64,000 bases of DNA from Agromyces sp. 3263 (GCF_031456545.1 NZ_JAVDUV010000001.1:2542001-2606000); one strand, 5' to 3'; numbered from the stretch's first letter, positions 24,001 through 27,001 are shown. Program-made: numbers and translations. The notes: generated by a model from the letters alone, not told the origin.

Positions 24001-26041
24001 CGCCGACGACCTGCTCACGACGAACAACGGCCTGAACGACGTGCCCGACGGCGTGAACTCCAGCTACCAGGACCGCGTCTACGGCGGCGCCGGCCTCGAC
24101 ATCCTCATCGGCAACACCGGCGGCGACCGCCTGATCGACTGGGTGGGCGAGTTCAACACCTACCTCGTGCCGTTCGCGCCGTTCGGCATCGCCACCGTGA
24201 GCCGCCAGGTGGAGCCGCAGCTGCCGCAGTTCCTCTACGCCCTCTCGCGCAGCCAGGGCGCCGACCCGACGCGCGCGACCGACACCGGCGAGGACCCGGC
24301 CCGCAACGGCGAGCCCTACGGCGAGCTCGGGCTCATCACCCAGCACGATCACGGACAGTGGCAGACCCAGACCGGCGGGCCGACCGACCCGCAGGCCGGC
24401 AACATCCCGGGCGGACGTCGCGACACCCTGCGCGGCGCGGACTTCAACGACGGCACCACCCAGGGCTTCGCCACCGACTCGGGCGCGTTCTCGGTGCAGG
24501 GCGGCGTGCTCAAGGTGACCGCGGCGGGTGTCACGAACGACGCCGTCGCCGTCTGGTACTCGGACGCCTACAAGAGCGTCTACTTCGAGCTGTCGGCGAA
24601 GATCTCAATGGACAAGGCCACCGGCGGCTGGAAGGCGAACGCCTACATCGTCTTCGACTACTTCGGGCCGTTCGACTTCAAGTTCGCGGGCATCGATGAG
24701 TCGATCAACAAGATGGTCATCGGGCACCGGAACGCGAGCGGGTGGTGGGTCGACGCGCAGGGCGTGGTGCCCGGCGGCGTGCGCTCGGGCAAGTACTACG
24801 ACCTCAACGTCGTGGTGAACGGGCTCATCGTCACCGTCACGATCGACGGCGGCAACGCGTTCAGCTACACGTTCGCACCACGCCTCGTCGACGGCGACTC
24901 GGTCGCGCTCAACAAGGGCCTCGTCGGGTTCGGCTCGCAGCAGGCGCGCGGCTGGTTCGACAACATCGCGCTCACGGTGATCTCGCCCGCGATCACCATC
25001 GACCGCACCGAGGCATTCGACGGGGCATCCGCCGCCCTGACCCCCGTCGCAGGAACGTGGTCGTCGACGCCCGGCAGGGTTATGGGGATGCCGGGCGTCG
25101 ACGGCCTCGCTGCCGCGCTCGTCGGCTACACCGCGGGCGGCGCGCCGGCGCCCGGTGGAACCGGCGTGCGACTCGACCCGATGAGCTACCTCGAGGTCGA
25201 GGCGGTGCTCGCCGCCAACGGCTACAGCGGCATCGTCTTCGACTGGTACGCGAACGACGACTTCAAGTTCGTCGCGCTCGACGTCACCGGGAAGCGGATC
25301 GTCGTCGGTCACGTCTCGCCCCGCGGAGGCTGGGTCGTGGATGCCGCGGTCGCGAAGGTCTTCGTCGCCGGGCGCGACTACCGCCTCAACCTGGTGCTGA
25401 AGCGCACGGTCGTGACGATCACGCTCGACGGCCAGGTCATCACCTCCTACGCCTACAACTCGCCGCTCGCCGACGGGCAGACCGGCGTGTTCGGGCGCGG
25501 CACGGGCCAGTCGTTCGACTCCTTCCGGTTCCGCACGGATGACGCCGCCTTCACTGGGGCGCCGGCGCAGGGCGCCGCGGGGAGCGGGGCCCGCGTCGCC
25601 ACGACGACATCCGTCGCGACGACCTCGACCGCGACGACCGCGACCACCTCCGGCGCGGCGACGGGGACGACGGCCGGCACGACGACGGGGACGACGGCGG
25701 GCACGGCGACGGGCACGGTGGACGGCACCGCGGCCGCGGTGCCCCAGCCTGCTGCTCCGAACGCGACGAGCCCGTTCTCGGTCGCGATCGCACCCGACGG
25801 CGGCGTGAGCTTCACCGCCGCGGGCGCCGACAATCGCGACTTCTACCAGGTCCGCCTGGTGTGCACCGCGGCCGGCGCGATCGTCTACTCGACGACCCTC
25901 GTGCTGCAGGTCGGCCCAGACGGCGTGGGCACCACGCAGGTCGTGCATCCGCCCGCCGGCGACTGCGTCGCCACGCTCGAGATCCCCAAGGGCGGCGGCA
26001 AGGTGCGGGTGCTCGAGACCCTCACGTTCACCGCGGTCTGA
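2..26041 (+). CDS. Giant repeat-rich surface/secreted protein with RTX and laminin-G-like domains (5' end missing)
   Basis: The frame is open from the first full codon (base 2) to TGA at 26039-26041. The GTG at 20 is only the first possible start inside the window, so the gene is truncated by the window edge. Residues below are counted from that GTG. Most of residues 1-5400 is a Gly/Ala/Val/Thr-rich repeat of the type VGVGAxxAxN, predicted beta-rich. Inserted are a Trp-rich block (735-911), paired chitin-binding-like motifs (2571-2692) and HGFxxGD modules (1914-2106, 3527-3894). Calx-beta-like segments lie near 5790-6120, DGFxxGQ modules near 6200-6930, RTX nonapeptides mainly at 7044-8051, tandem laminin-G-like domains at 8139-8507 and a Thr-rich linker at 8524-8571. 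There is no LPXTG motif or C-terminal membrane anchor. Inference: a calcium-binding extracellular adhesin or matrix protein. The true function, signal peptide and anchoring are not visible. Confidence 0.9.
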   Translation, partial: RGAGNSVNNANLALTARGSHKNAAKATSKQDGGSVGVGASVAISIINVGVRAGLAAASAITGVKALNILATGLDDTTTETQGGAGGGSTASLTGVASIAISNVRTVASILAGPALTTSGAVTAKADQTAKATTTATGATTAGSGSSLAATISFALTSADHEADSSILRNLTSGGAVSMAADGVSTTATSATASAAAAPDENSDSTGKNANQKSDAKLGNASSRSSGGGASSTPAAKNEDGTAVTVAAAIAFNLVDSTTTARLGDGVVLVATGPASFTTRNNTDASATADGSSTGATSVGVGAGLAVNRVTLRNEASTGVGAALTANGLTLSATVKPVASDTTHTFQAIAKAGATDGSGTLGIAGAFALNLVDATTLGVIHGSQAPGSAPSPTPGVVVTGGGAVTLIAQSKTVDKASGKATQSGTGTVGIGAAFALNLVTHRVYAGIDQVLDPTRGPPLTGAGALTITATEDLTLTTEAEAGGASGSVTVVPAIAITLATIRTSASLGGSTTALTASSVTAQATQGVKAGTTAKGDTQAGSTAGIGVSLALAVLDSVVVDSGSARSITATGAVTFGATQAVEATTLAEASAKGASPSEGKDGGGKDVNQKADANLGNANQSRNTNGGQTQSSSTPKAASNEDGGNSLSIAGAIAINVVVTTSRAWFGNGVVIASGGVVTLKSLANTDVSANAKGDSATDGSVGIGAGVAVNSVGIVNRAVTGTATITGTGLVLTAGLAGGDANDVIRRWTGTEWKIVDEGKELPGPSKDDLAYVRTNGGTGGNDGIYKFDGSNWAIDTDTTIASGAALPGSPASGDYFLLTTARDGKPAQSVWKYNGTTWVWITADVVNEKSELPKDETAEGDWFRLTEQDGSKAPGFYKRNGSHEWILQAGVTVTDGDHFPGSPSTDQLFRLWEHEVTATARAGASKSTSVGVAGALAINILDNTTEALLQPGASATLTSGAVAISAQSNERDAASASGKAEVGSATGVGASVALQVIDGSDVRAEAQNGSTLTGGSALTIDALGFREMITTAEGGTEGGTAVTPVVALVVSVGDRVTARLGTSGTAYVGTGVVTVRATHLTHIVTEGNADAAGKSTAVGADLSINAVVDWATLAEVARNTTGSAVNALAISEIRSEAKAVASAKGADESDSNGDQKSNEQVNGSNPNTQGTSSSTAAMPSSNGGTNGSNGATGASSQSSSQSGTGSGTTAVAAAVAVNWVVATSTARIAANVDVTATTGAVVVRSTLWANAKALAMGSAIDLSSNGTRVGAAIGLNVQDLTNRAAVGADAGVSGHSGITVEATTPSVGGVPQRNDFVVWGFAAGGGKSTSFAGSAAVQILLLTTEALVGQGADLDAPAGGITVGAAQLMGLQNLAIAGALSTGNDAAIGAAFSVNYLEVTTKAAIDSATGAGNVTTADASGAIAVTATSTLLSLVPEVPAPLDGKIDWLKLTSVAIAGGASSGGAAVSGAFIIEIFDFDTQAWIGTGAQVNQAGVVGGAGQTVTVRAEDSLTVDDVGGTLSLSQSSASVGITVIVVVANSNVLAFIGDSADVRTGGSVTVDAGATEDWFLLAIAGGVSLNSVAVTGAVIVFVVNQGGSSPKVRAHIGAATDVHALGAVTITASRDADADVAAGNLAIGGGSAGVGASAVVVVRGSVVEAQVAAGADIQAGGAGLTIAATQSSDLLLIAVGGSGGGTAGVAGSVVVNTTTDVTRASLLGSASQPTTNVAVLATDDTTTLSLAGQLTYGGTAGVGAGVDVEVLHKTTEAWIGRGSVVRASGNLTVDARSTEGIDSLSVGGGFGGTAAVNVNAGVSVITVDTTAYVQDGTSAADRADLQVSGSVRVSADDRLRLNVIAGNISGGGTAAVGAAVGVPVVTKHTRAYLGAFSVVVGLGNGTPLTVATGGYTVTTQDTRFDASIALEGGDVINLGFAHGFQNGDEVIYDSGYGANIAGLSDTPGDEVTPQQVYYVEVIDAFRVKLHKVQDLSDAAINVSGGTGESHRLIPTDQAGVRQDESLRFNPLKGGAVTGGSLITLPYDHGFADGDTIVYSSGGGVPIGGLIDGATYYAETTGLGPNQLKLRNKPEDKGGVILTGLNVTSTSGRSHSIVKSGVTPGGDAAAYGPRLITAGTDTFRGVAVTANSSDDIAVVGISAGVAGTAAVNLAGAVNVDDIHTYAWIGANAKINCNAGCTDVAVGSNAAQSVRVATASQFYHLGIAGALSIAGTAGVAIPIGVRVVNLNTRAHVGNGAIVRARNDIAIIATATDAVVSVVVGAGGGTVGVAATLAVSILNTRTFACTGDPAGDGVACTTGGATLKAGNNVLVLAGDDSKAILITAALAGGLVGVGAAVGIALLDKNTQAFLGAGSVVDALATGTGLPDVYSGTIVGNGFGRYGAGAPFHGVAVQAYSSEDIFGLVPAIGGGFVGVAGGIAVTLLHVIVKAFIGGGSLVNLSAGASASQSVNVSAVDRFKSLTIAGGAAGGFVGVAGGIDIGIADTSVQASIGSGATVKANDDVEVFALSIKDVSSIAVSIAGGAVGLAISLSIWAIGTQQSGTYHEADGGPFRGEFSAATAGDVNLFYRKGDVVTYGGKRWAATQEHATSTPGTDGQWQGETDAAPTAKDNTDEADDIAKGDGGYKDALGGTTSTRTYAAWNAATSYDMDDANSYVTFNGHKYRAKVHATTVGANPEATPSEWVMVDGEEKTNDRVSAAMAGASSGIAGAAPTNGLTASALGTPPSDGTTASIDGLVTAGHSVRVWAIDDLQVLGIAGAIGGGFVGGGGSVLVLNIRSRTDASIGSTAVITAGGGGSDEISVRAIMVEDSLAFGLAAGGGFVGIGGQVAVIKDTGTQRAHIEGGAELRRAGLGILVESSANRTLNVYSIGVAVGAGAVGFAIAYVSVAGDNRAETLTGTVAVGGAGTVGRYIAKVTDNVTIDALAISLAGGAIGIGGVITFVDLSGIAAASAAPVGTIGSGGVSITADGDRHVTVKTLNVTIGAFALGATVARANSSRNLEAVLRGATTTTGAVTVRATADNEAAVVAPGGGGGGVSVQIQVVFAVLSGHTLAEIAGNVLGASGLTVEADAENRATADTFMGAIALIGISGAWASTEITGDAWIRALVSSGTLSSTGTIRVTAKTHGDGNLAKSIVDAVSGGLIDLKAMIALADVDNEVRASMNGAITGAGLVEVSADAHGTAEARVLTAAVALASLAVGIAHAEVTSAVSATGAGSMAASGADVSFLATSVNSATAVSNVMTIGAFAGIAVGAPIATIAAPTTARWDGTVIAARNFTVEASGTNTVYAKLNAVAAGLAGVNGGEATAKITNATVTAAVVGDPAEMSGITQKLTLFAHSVNRATAVSGGIAAGGVSISTVSPTAIDQAVTKAELDGDVGTTHIDAAAGKVGDAGALVIEVKAIGDDATNASVDSFSAGILAVNASTAEANTAPTVSARLGGGEVTATQTLTVLAQSLTDADSFANATTGGLISITAGFTAKSVDKPVVSSTVTGGFAQAGGLLSLTARHGAALATLSDGTILAINCNGADTICFALPHGIDTGSTITYSAPASTDPDVEAGTIPNPNAIAGLGDGRTYGVIKVDDNTLRLGVQFNAAGIVSVATATLHFPGGHNLRTGDKVVYNCNGGGALGTLPVSGLTCGNAYYVYAVDEFDLRLSTTPLTQAGSTVVSLVNPDVTGGSIFTVGSTAGLDGRAVVYHAPATIDFKSSLVDIHTDGAGKLDQSSGAISHTASWNTIYAPSHGAIDDSEWIYTVTGGPAIGGLFNGQHVWIVLENISGFGAGDHMIRLADSACHAGIGTYDPTPGGPNNADNNTPCSTNIQIIALVPDTSVAGLKADHRLRRVGHESIGLVEGNMYFIDVLNGTQFQLLDAAGTVQTGLVDKLGTHRLVDEGIATVSGGTGTQQLYLDLPGGALVGAPHVLIGVGGPGALLADLNGSVNGVPSATSTGIGGGGFDFKDVFSEVDVRPTVTVDVQGGTLRGGSVKVNGTSYANAAVSSVAKGGGFVGFGAANANADVVNTVTVTVADGASIFSSSDIEITAVGFITANGEGVNRTGGLISGADTDIDLELGFDVRTLVAGDLFANRTVLVDAAAGFDATAHASSGSGGLGTNADANDDSGQGVQIGHDHAASVSTTVGGTGSILGGDIQLSAAVGRQYTVNAANGDIQGALLEARGIARSDADAYALGADSDAGAYVKLNSTATVSLLTGSSVEGADIFIRAAHENLNLQADANANCGCGGGDTDARADVSVSTTSAVVGADESVLRTSGLHVAAYQYFSKLYVHAHRSGGLFDFGSADATLSYAPARDILWESTVYLLGEPNPILIVDASGTIIAKTDNVTVRASEFGPALGIGDTIGGGTIWIDPILYDEQPEALFEANHPGSCTSSCNGVIHGTQGMFYMQETWNTLLTRNSSDKAIFIKGTAGTPSQSINTLNSHLTTTPEATINVSVDNGPHAPPATLWFWKVEHIFPATDVVIESLRTTATTGFDLTIDGDIVNTIGSLRITNDRGSILRGADAGAEIFFANRVTLDSELGSIGTVAQPITLVLYQITHTGEVGVPATLKLIHLDAEAGVDLFLDLTVVRRDSLVANTAPLAPVIASIKAGHDAVVILRDSAEGIAPALVADVNVQIFTPDNLPGGPVLESVPTTCYFRPDGAGCSGGIDAPVIVGGQVVLVAFGTDLSPRKSSYTFSDIRAGHNIAIFHPSTATELTVTASTDVDATWTDDETGATHGVTNGSGKIDVLTNGSIVVVEQSAKGDLRVGHIHATGLCTGAVATACGQAVIDADVTLRSPRMILDAELDAGVIDTDDDRTCVDVYDLDCAAGTPNGVDVTGRNITLYAGDNLLGQPGSVSGVGGIGLPGDFLEIQVNAVGGPLGDLDAYDTAADDDKTAGIFIDQVAGDLQVGIVHTEGDDSLSTGNVSLRSRAGSILDAQNDAAADVIGQTIDLDAHDGSIGTAANDLEIDSLVDSPFACTNVNCANNANGTSDAGLAALADDVALEASAGIFLTETDGYLRLLFAHATAGNIRITVRESAEFDEDLYLIRNGSANFAEDNSTAPGNSPDHLRDIPNGTVFAEQGSVELRVGDDITLHQNSQILADLSIDLRGDFGNLDTNGTLAVPDPEHGTTMILRGRIIADCVVTLGGASGYPVGTCAPSAANPVAGRQTNVWGGSDVDLIDLGDPSGLDLAQTTNAALNKEQLGDPGYIFFGSKATIHGNATLASGTADGEDRITVWYLQSMNVVTSPTGLQTGTGAGHTLNLDGQGESDSYAVYTNGSHGNIRNYVINVLDTGAPDAGVDELAIYGADNLAAAYNGYLPGTTTNAATDDIFLLRALKCIDDESPFALSAGVPSGCLTPTELANHPAFVALLAGSGAADGGIGSYRDRIAGNEPSPLVQRINYDTAINGRISVFGQGGNDAFYVDDTTATITLDGGAGNDTFQIGQIFGTQRDGQSAPDGGALLPADTFPSLVPTTRGWLSPGTHAPLLATGGTGNDRFTVYSNQAELQLNGDDHNDLFVVRAFAIAAVCDANADNIAGCGLTDVDYRPANGVFPTDAADGADDGKCVLAGGYIRFDNNNDNVCNNADAHLTFTHLAGSNIDLDHTMWEDDVIPLDANGVAVPVIGLGFSTSRPLDIRAGGGEDEVQYNVNAPVNVDGGTGFDKLVILGTEFADDFAITDTAIYGGGLNVKYTTVEIVEVDGLEGDDQFFVQSTAYGVAYRVIGGLGSDLISVTGDVTADIVTRELEGLSGAVDHLVTAPNDPGYDGLPTDGVPYNVATGAGGIVVIREHTGGTAVREGAAGSEVVKSYDYYTVELAVKPTANVYVTVSAAWSPSQEANGADLNPAPLADGIGDTVWLCIGTADSQCDEFSEFQRHKVVNGVVVDENGRAVVLTFTTVGDNWKTPQRVYLWAVDDPRAEGDRIVVIQHSVISDDLRFHGAAVRQVNALVYDNDTPGVYAVPVTPGGSTVDGRTIVIEGSAATERTDDILLSLAKKPAVGDTIWVRIWMDADSQRLITLDFSAVPAARWQQFSDGNGGTYYAVSFDSTNWNVPLRIIVHARNNSDPGDALTAVINYQLDALLTTPAAAAAYPFPNLRSGPQRTDVLVYDDETPNVVSIPTGTDTVIVKCGNEACTIPGGTDGYTIRLTKAPNGTVTIALLTDGLVDVVSVGGVAVTPAGYQVVGGDVPSRRFLGNLGFAGNTVTRANGSDLGSFVDEGFVAGQRIRISSCGVTVYTIVGVPADGKSLVLNASVAGCGSGTGSSINLLTRSGIWDGTATTEFVGGAWRLVRPLSGSWLADGFAEGQWVEICQGGTCIRAKIAVIRGDNAGHDEKLELRAFGLSGDSLAAFLSGGQFTVVRIAAVVTFVAAGNDYATEKVIELRADVAYSQPIQRQGVKIFPASTHLVSKLRGPLAVEGGVSGADRSLELGLKLPGEQDGPLFAIATQAPETKQIDMLNIYNDSSQAHGRGVMNSTSLTGFGMAKSLDFGAGYGGAEGQTFGEPQVFPGGISYGTVQFVDGRFVTNGAKSSIEIFNLMLGVGNDRFDIQGTLQPDDAVKLTGTVVLGASAGQFGSTHRLSRQAPFDWKAQGFLVGMPVTISGMTGLWKVVGFGDDDPGDTTDNTVMYLKLLSGTAATGTALRTIIGTDVPVTTTTPVVITPNVTGDGGTVTRSTGSWAADGFVVGQLVMIQGLTGQWRLMAISADGRTLTLQRGDVIAAPVAGSPTVFVPGPHGGITAVHGGGNSPVQNSFAMVRSLPTAGAPAGTALVLTRLDGLPWGLTPSLAGSGYVVGNPYGTGPQHVQLAGESFTRLILGFGNAPCPYADPFPHCGEGTVMYLSGPVYGGPLGTVATTVHVAKPVEVTVTAPIQVHTDFIVRTDAGSFAADGFKVGMQVRISGMPSAYTIKSISADGKTMTFWNVAFQPTVSLNAAGAAVWSAPLFTVTGYDPLRDGGPRIGGDTITVCNLVNPIDGVACDLEQTAGPNSPLVVYGDTSQDGVWYSGHPSDVLGMEFGPKPFDPFTHIPDAENEDDEWMLGLAHPYDNAGNDIIDASGLFAHRAATNLPTVGFSAYGGLGDDLIIGSQAGDHLAGGSGDDEIRGLRGVDHIYGDSGMNANLFTRALEIPVSDRSPKPSVTGAGYLDNGTTIQPYPSPVRDDLLVAGRDLLFGDGVGTLGGGPESAYDDIVFGDHGEIVQNGPAASNTADPNLPDPRLQRIQTTAISTISSIESRNLQRGSDDVVFGGLGRDVLVGGAGHDSVDGDEADDILFGDNVTFVRTPGDWTSPRFQTLCGTLLYSRTDRVNACGGVVGEDNSGLLLVDGTPRAYRDPDGAPWWAEYDVTNLFHTFAFDEGTSGAGSFGNDYLAGSQAHDVILGQLGNDTIQGDGGIESAFARMTDDPTVTWHVGASRTPLGCVGTPGAMVCDSTGVLVVVPSFEAATDGEDYLEGNAGNDRIFGNLGQDDIVGGSSDFFSLVTADLRPDGLPTPGAWYGPKDDRGADLLFGGAGTQIGINNQVSGTPTVPGLDGGVLADGTLPVNMDARDADTIVADNGRIIRIVGIEHTDVNTSGIGQTQAGQPNYVTFNYDIGGSQRLVVRGVHLLDYTVGGPDFVPQNFGLPTGADCNGSATQPTCSSILDTATGAWKTTQIGGRDEVHGETGDDTVYGGADHDVIYGDAQNDDLIGGWGNDWISGGTGSDGILGDDGRIFTSRNTGCSVASSSVCNEDAEPLYGIKKFRQVDPDTKTSQGDVLGESISTPGQVQTATINVAGQLVKAADLTVYNLGPNENMSQHQVANQPTFDANNSDDIIFGGWGGDWIHGGAGDDAISGAEAIGVGATSGYAQHFSPIGDPIGLELIDFAHPWNPGDVLHFGADTNAWHSNNHNEIRLGEFLLYDEYDPRRVILFNGDGTVWKGGAIPWTRPFFLNNEALSGNWVVACIAVDNQGNCTQFTTLDPLIGVHQPSDGDDVLFGDLGNDWAVGGTGQDTIWGGWGNDLSNADDLLTTNNGLNDVPDGVNSSYQDRVYGGAGLDILIGNTGGDRLIDWVGEFNTYLVPFAPFGIATVSRQVEPQLPQFLYALSRSQGADPTRATDTGEDPARNGEPYGELGLITQHDHGQWQTQTGGPTDPQAGNIPGGRRDTLRGADFNDGTTQGFATDSGAFSVQGGVLKVTAAGVTNDAVAVWYSDAYKSVYFELSAKISMDKATGGWKANAYIVFDYFGPFDFKFAGIDESINKMVIGHRNASGWWVDAQGVVPGGVRSGKYYDLNVVVNGLIVTVTIDGGNAFSYTFAPRLVDGDSVALNKGLVGFGSQQARGWFDNIALTVISPAITIDRTEAFDGASAALTPVAGTWSSTPGRVMGMPGVDGLAAALVGYTAGGAPAPGGTGVRLDPMSYLEVEAVLAANGYSGIVFDWYANDDFKFVALDVTGKRIVVGHVSPRGGWVVDAAVAKVFVAGRDYRLNLVLKRTVVTITLDGQVITSYAYNSPLADGQTGVFGRGTGQSFDSFRFRTDDAAFTGAPAQGAAGSGARVATTTSVATTSTATTATTSGAATGTTAGTTTGTTAGTATGTVDGTAAAVPQPAAPNATSPFSVAIAPDGGVSFTAAGADNRDFYQVRLVCTAAGAIVYSTTLVLQVGPDGVGTTQVVHPPAGDCVATLEIPKGGGKVRVLETLTFTAV
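2222..2750 (+). repeat. Trp-rich tandem modules inside the giant protein
   Basis: About four degenerate units of roughly 45 residues carry Trp or Tyr next to Asn-Gly or Asp-Gly, for example YKFDGSNWAI, WKYNGTTWVW and FYKRNGSHEWI, alternating with LPGSPxxGDxF-type segments. They interrupt the surrounding Ala/Gly-rich beta repeats and differ sharply in composition. Short NGxxWV units are common in bacterial and phage surface fibres, so a ligand-binding insert is possible. This is inference only. Confidence 0.6.
5760..6335 (+). repeat. HGFxxGD modules, first pair, in the giant protein
   Basis: Two adjacent units follow the pattern HGFxxGDxVxY, then an IGGL-like turn, a YY-aromatic strand and a leucine-rich strand (FAHGFQNGDEVIYDSGYG and YDHGFADGDTIVYSSGGG). 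Four more divergent copies lie at about 10600-11700. The function of this module is not known to me. Confidence 0.6.
7730..8095 (+). other. Pair of CBM5/12-like (chitin-binding-like) motifs in the giant protein
   Basis: Two segments show the carbohydrate-binding module 5/12 pattern of an aromatic residue, GDxVxYxGxxW, then a W near the end. The first is FYRKGDVVTYGGKRWAA followed by GQWQGE. The second is YAAWNAATSYDMDDANSYV followed by FNGHKYRA and EWVMV. The aromatic spacing is consistent with a small chitin- or glycan-binding fold. The call is by motif only. Confidence 0.5.
10600..11700 (+). repeat. HGFxxGD modules, second block, in the giant protein
   Basis: Four divergent units are visible: LPHGIDTGSTITYSAP, FPGGHNLRTGDKVVYNC, PSHGAIDDSEWIYTV and a last unit around HRLRRVGHESIGLVEGNMY. 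Each is followed by a Gly-Leu turn and an aromatic strand, as in the earlier pair at 5760-6335. Two copies contain Cys residues, which are otherwise rare in this protein. Confidence 0.5.
17385..18385 (+). other. Tandem Calx-beta-like modules in the giant protein
   Basis: Two segments share the layout VREG or VIEG, a YTVELAVKP or ILLSLAKKP strand, a central strand such as NWKTPQRVYLWAVDD or NWNVPLRIIVHARNN, and a closing VYDNDTP or VYDDETP motif. A third, shorter copy begins near 18390. This repeats the usual strand order and acidic ending of Calx-beta-type calcium-binding modules. Assignment is by pattern, not by search. Confidence 0.5.
18622..20800 (+). repeat. Five DGFxxGQ modules in the giant protein
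   Basis: Units at about 18622, 18865, 19717, 20018 and 20640 share a TVTR-like strand, a DGFxxGQxVxI motif, a short Gly turn and a strand such as ISADGRTLTL. Examples are DEGFVAGQRIRI, ADGFVVGQLVMI and ADGFKVGMQVRI. The last two copies are closest to each other, which suggests recent duplication. I do not recognise a named family. Confidence 0.6.
21150..24170 (+). repeat. RTX-type calcium-binding nonapeptide cluster of the giant protein
   Basis: At least 17 GGxGxDxUx-type nonapeptides are present, including GGLGDDLII, GGSGDDEIR, GGAGHDSVD, GNAGNDRIF, GGADHDVIY, GGWGNDWIS, GGAGDDAIS and GGTGQDTIW. They are split into short runs by non-repeat spacers. Such repeats bind calcium and form a parallel beta-roll in RTX proteins. 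An isolated copy, GGAGNDTFQ, lies earlier near 16335. Confidence 0.85.
24436..25540 (+). other. Two tandem laminin-G/concanavalin-like domains of the giant protein
   Basis: Residues 8139-8324 and 8332-8507 are duplicates of one jelly-roll-like domain. Matching segments include YIVFDYFGPFDFKFAGID with IVFDWYANDDFKFVALD, MVIGHRNASGWWVDA with IVVGHVSPRGGWVVDA, and VTVTIDGG with VTITLDGQ. A Thr/Ala/Gly-rich linker follows at about 25590-25730, then a final domain of about 100 residues. Such domains often bind glycans. Confidence 0.6.
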
Positions 26042-26127
26042 CCCGCACGCGCAGTTCCGCGCGCCCCCCTCGGCCCGGACGCGTCGAAACGGATGAAGCG
26101 CTCCGCATACGATACGCCAGAGTGGCG

Positions 26128-26156
26128 TTCAAGGGGTTGCGCGGCTTCGGCATACC
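26128..26156 (+). promoter_or_regulatory. Candidate promoter of the GlsB-like gene
   Basis: TTCAAG (26128-26133) and CATACC (26151-26156) are separated by 17 bp and lie 37 bp before the start codon. Both are weak matches to a housekeeping promoter, so this is tentative. Confidence 0.25.
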
Positions 26157-26193
26157 GTGATTTCGTTGGGCACCCCCGAACGAAGGAGCACGA

Positions 26194-26463
26194 ATGGGTT
26201 TCTTTGCATTTCTCATCCTCGGCCTGATCGCCGGCGCGATCGCCAAGCTGATCCTGCCCGGCAAGCAGGGCGGCGGATGGTTCATCACGCTGCTGCTCGG
26301 CGTCGTCGGCGCACTGCTCGGCGGCTGGATCGGCAGCCTGCTCTTCGGAGTGGGCCTCCAGGACTTCTGGAACCTCGGCACGTGGCTCCTCGCCATCGCC
26401 GGGTCGATCATCGTGCTGCTGATCTGGGGCCTGATCACGAGGAACCGCAGCCGCACCACCTGA
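26194..26463 (+). CDS. GlsB/YeaQ/YmgE-family stress-response membrane protein
   Basis: This 89-residue protein belongs to the small transglycosylase-associated (GlsB/YeaQ/YmgE) family. It opens with a hydrophobic helix (MGFFAFLILGLIAGAIAKLI), has the family's PGKQGGGWFITLLLGVVGALLGGWIG segment in residues 22-47, and ends with a third hydrophobic helix before a basic tail. Three short transmembrane segments and the length fit the family. AAGGAG at 26183-26188 gives a well-spaced ribosome binding site for ATG 26194. It is a single-gene unit closed by a strong hairpin. Members are linked to general and alkaline stress; the exact biochemical role is not established. Confidence 0.9.
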   Translation: MGFFAFLILGLIAGAIAKLILPGKQGGGWFITLLLGVVGALLGGWIGSLLFGVGLQDFWNLGTWLLAIAGSIIVLLIWGLITRNRSRTT

Positions 26464-26477
26464 TTCGAAGCACCATG

Positions 26478-26513
26478 ACGAGCGGATGACGCGACGACGT
26501 GTCATCCGCTCGT
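26478..26513 (+). terminator. Strong hairpin terminator after the GlsB-like gene
   Basis: A 16-bp stem pairs 26478-26493 with 26498-26513, with one G-T pair and loop ACGA. It begins 15 bp after the stop codon. There is no clear T-tract, as is usual in high-GC actinobacteria. Confidence 0.75.
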
Positions 26514-26558
26514 CCGTGTCTCGGGGCCGCCGCCGGGGCCGCGCGCGGCGTGCGGTGC

Positions 26559-26564
26559 TAGCAT
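26559..26564 (+). promoter_or_regulatory. Candidate -10 box upstream of the DUF6412-like gene
   Basis: TAGCAT lies 35 bp before the GTG start and would give a short leader containing the GAGAGGAG ribosome binding site at 26586-26593. No -35 match is evident. Confidence 0.35.
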
Positions 26565-26598
26565 CGGCGGCGACGCCCGTGGAGCGAGAGGAGACGAC

Positions 26599-26892
26599 GT
26601 GCTCGAACCGTTCGTCGTCGTGCTCCGCATGCTGCAGGCCGCGTTCGACCTGGCCGTCGCGTCCGACGCGCATGTCGGCGCGCTGCTGGTCGGCGTGCTC
26701 GGTGCCGCGGCCCTCGCCCTCGTCGTCACGGCATGGCGGGCCATCCCTGCCCTCGTCGCCGCCGATCGGAGCGGCGCAGCGACCCGGCTCCGGCAGACCG
26801 CCGACCCGGGCCGGCTCCTCGCGCAGAGCGACCCCGATGCGGCCGGGCGCCCGCGTCCCAGGGCGCCGGGGCGCGGCATCCCGGCCGCGTAG
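26599..26892 (+). CDS. Small membrane protein upstream of yidC (DUF6412-like)
   Basis: This 97-residue protein starts at GTG 26599 behind GAGAGGAG. It has two hydrophobic stretches, about residues 5-20 and 26-45 (including HVGALLVGVLGAAALALVV), followed by a polar, Arg/Pro-rich tail with RLRQTADPGRLLAQSDPDAA. The length, the RQTADPxxLLxQSDPDAxGRxRPRAPG-type tail and the place just ahead of a YidC gene match what I recall as DUF6412 proteins of Microbacteriaceae. The domain name is from memory. It probably shares a transcript with yidC. The 109 bp between them contain a short GTCCCGCC/GGCGGGAC inverted repeat at 26916-26932. Confidence 0.65.
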   Translation: MLEPFVVVLRMLQAAFDLAVASDAHVGALLVGVLGAAALALVVTAWRAIPALVAADRSGAATRLRQTADPGRLLAQSDPDAAGRPRPRAPGRGIPAA

Positions 26893-27001
26893 CTCCCGAC
26901 CGATCGCCCATCGACGTCCCGCCTGGCGGGACGCTCGCACGTGCACGGTCCTGCCCTCGCGGCCAGACGGATCCCGCATCCCTCGACCGCAAGGACACCT
27001 C

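Noticed and set aside
26486..27001. Upstream in-frame extension of yidC
   Set aside because: It overlaps the terminator of the GlsB-like gene and the DUF6412-like gene, and ATG 27002 has a ribosome binding site and matches the family.
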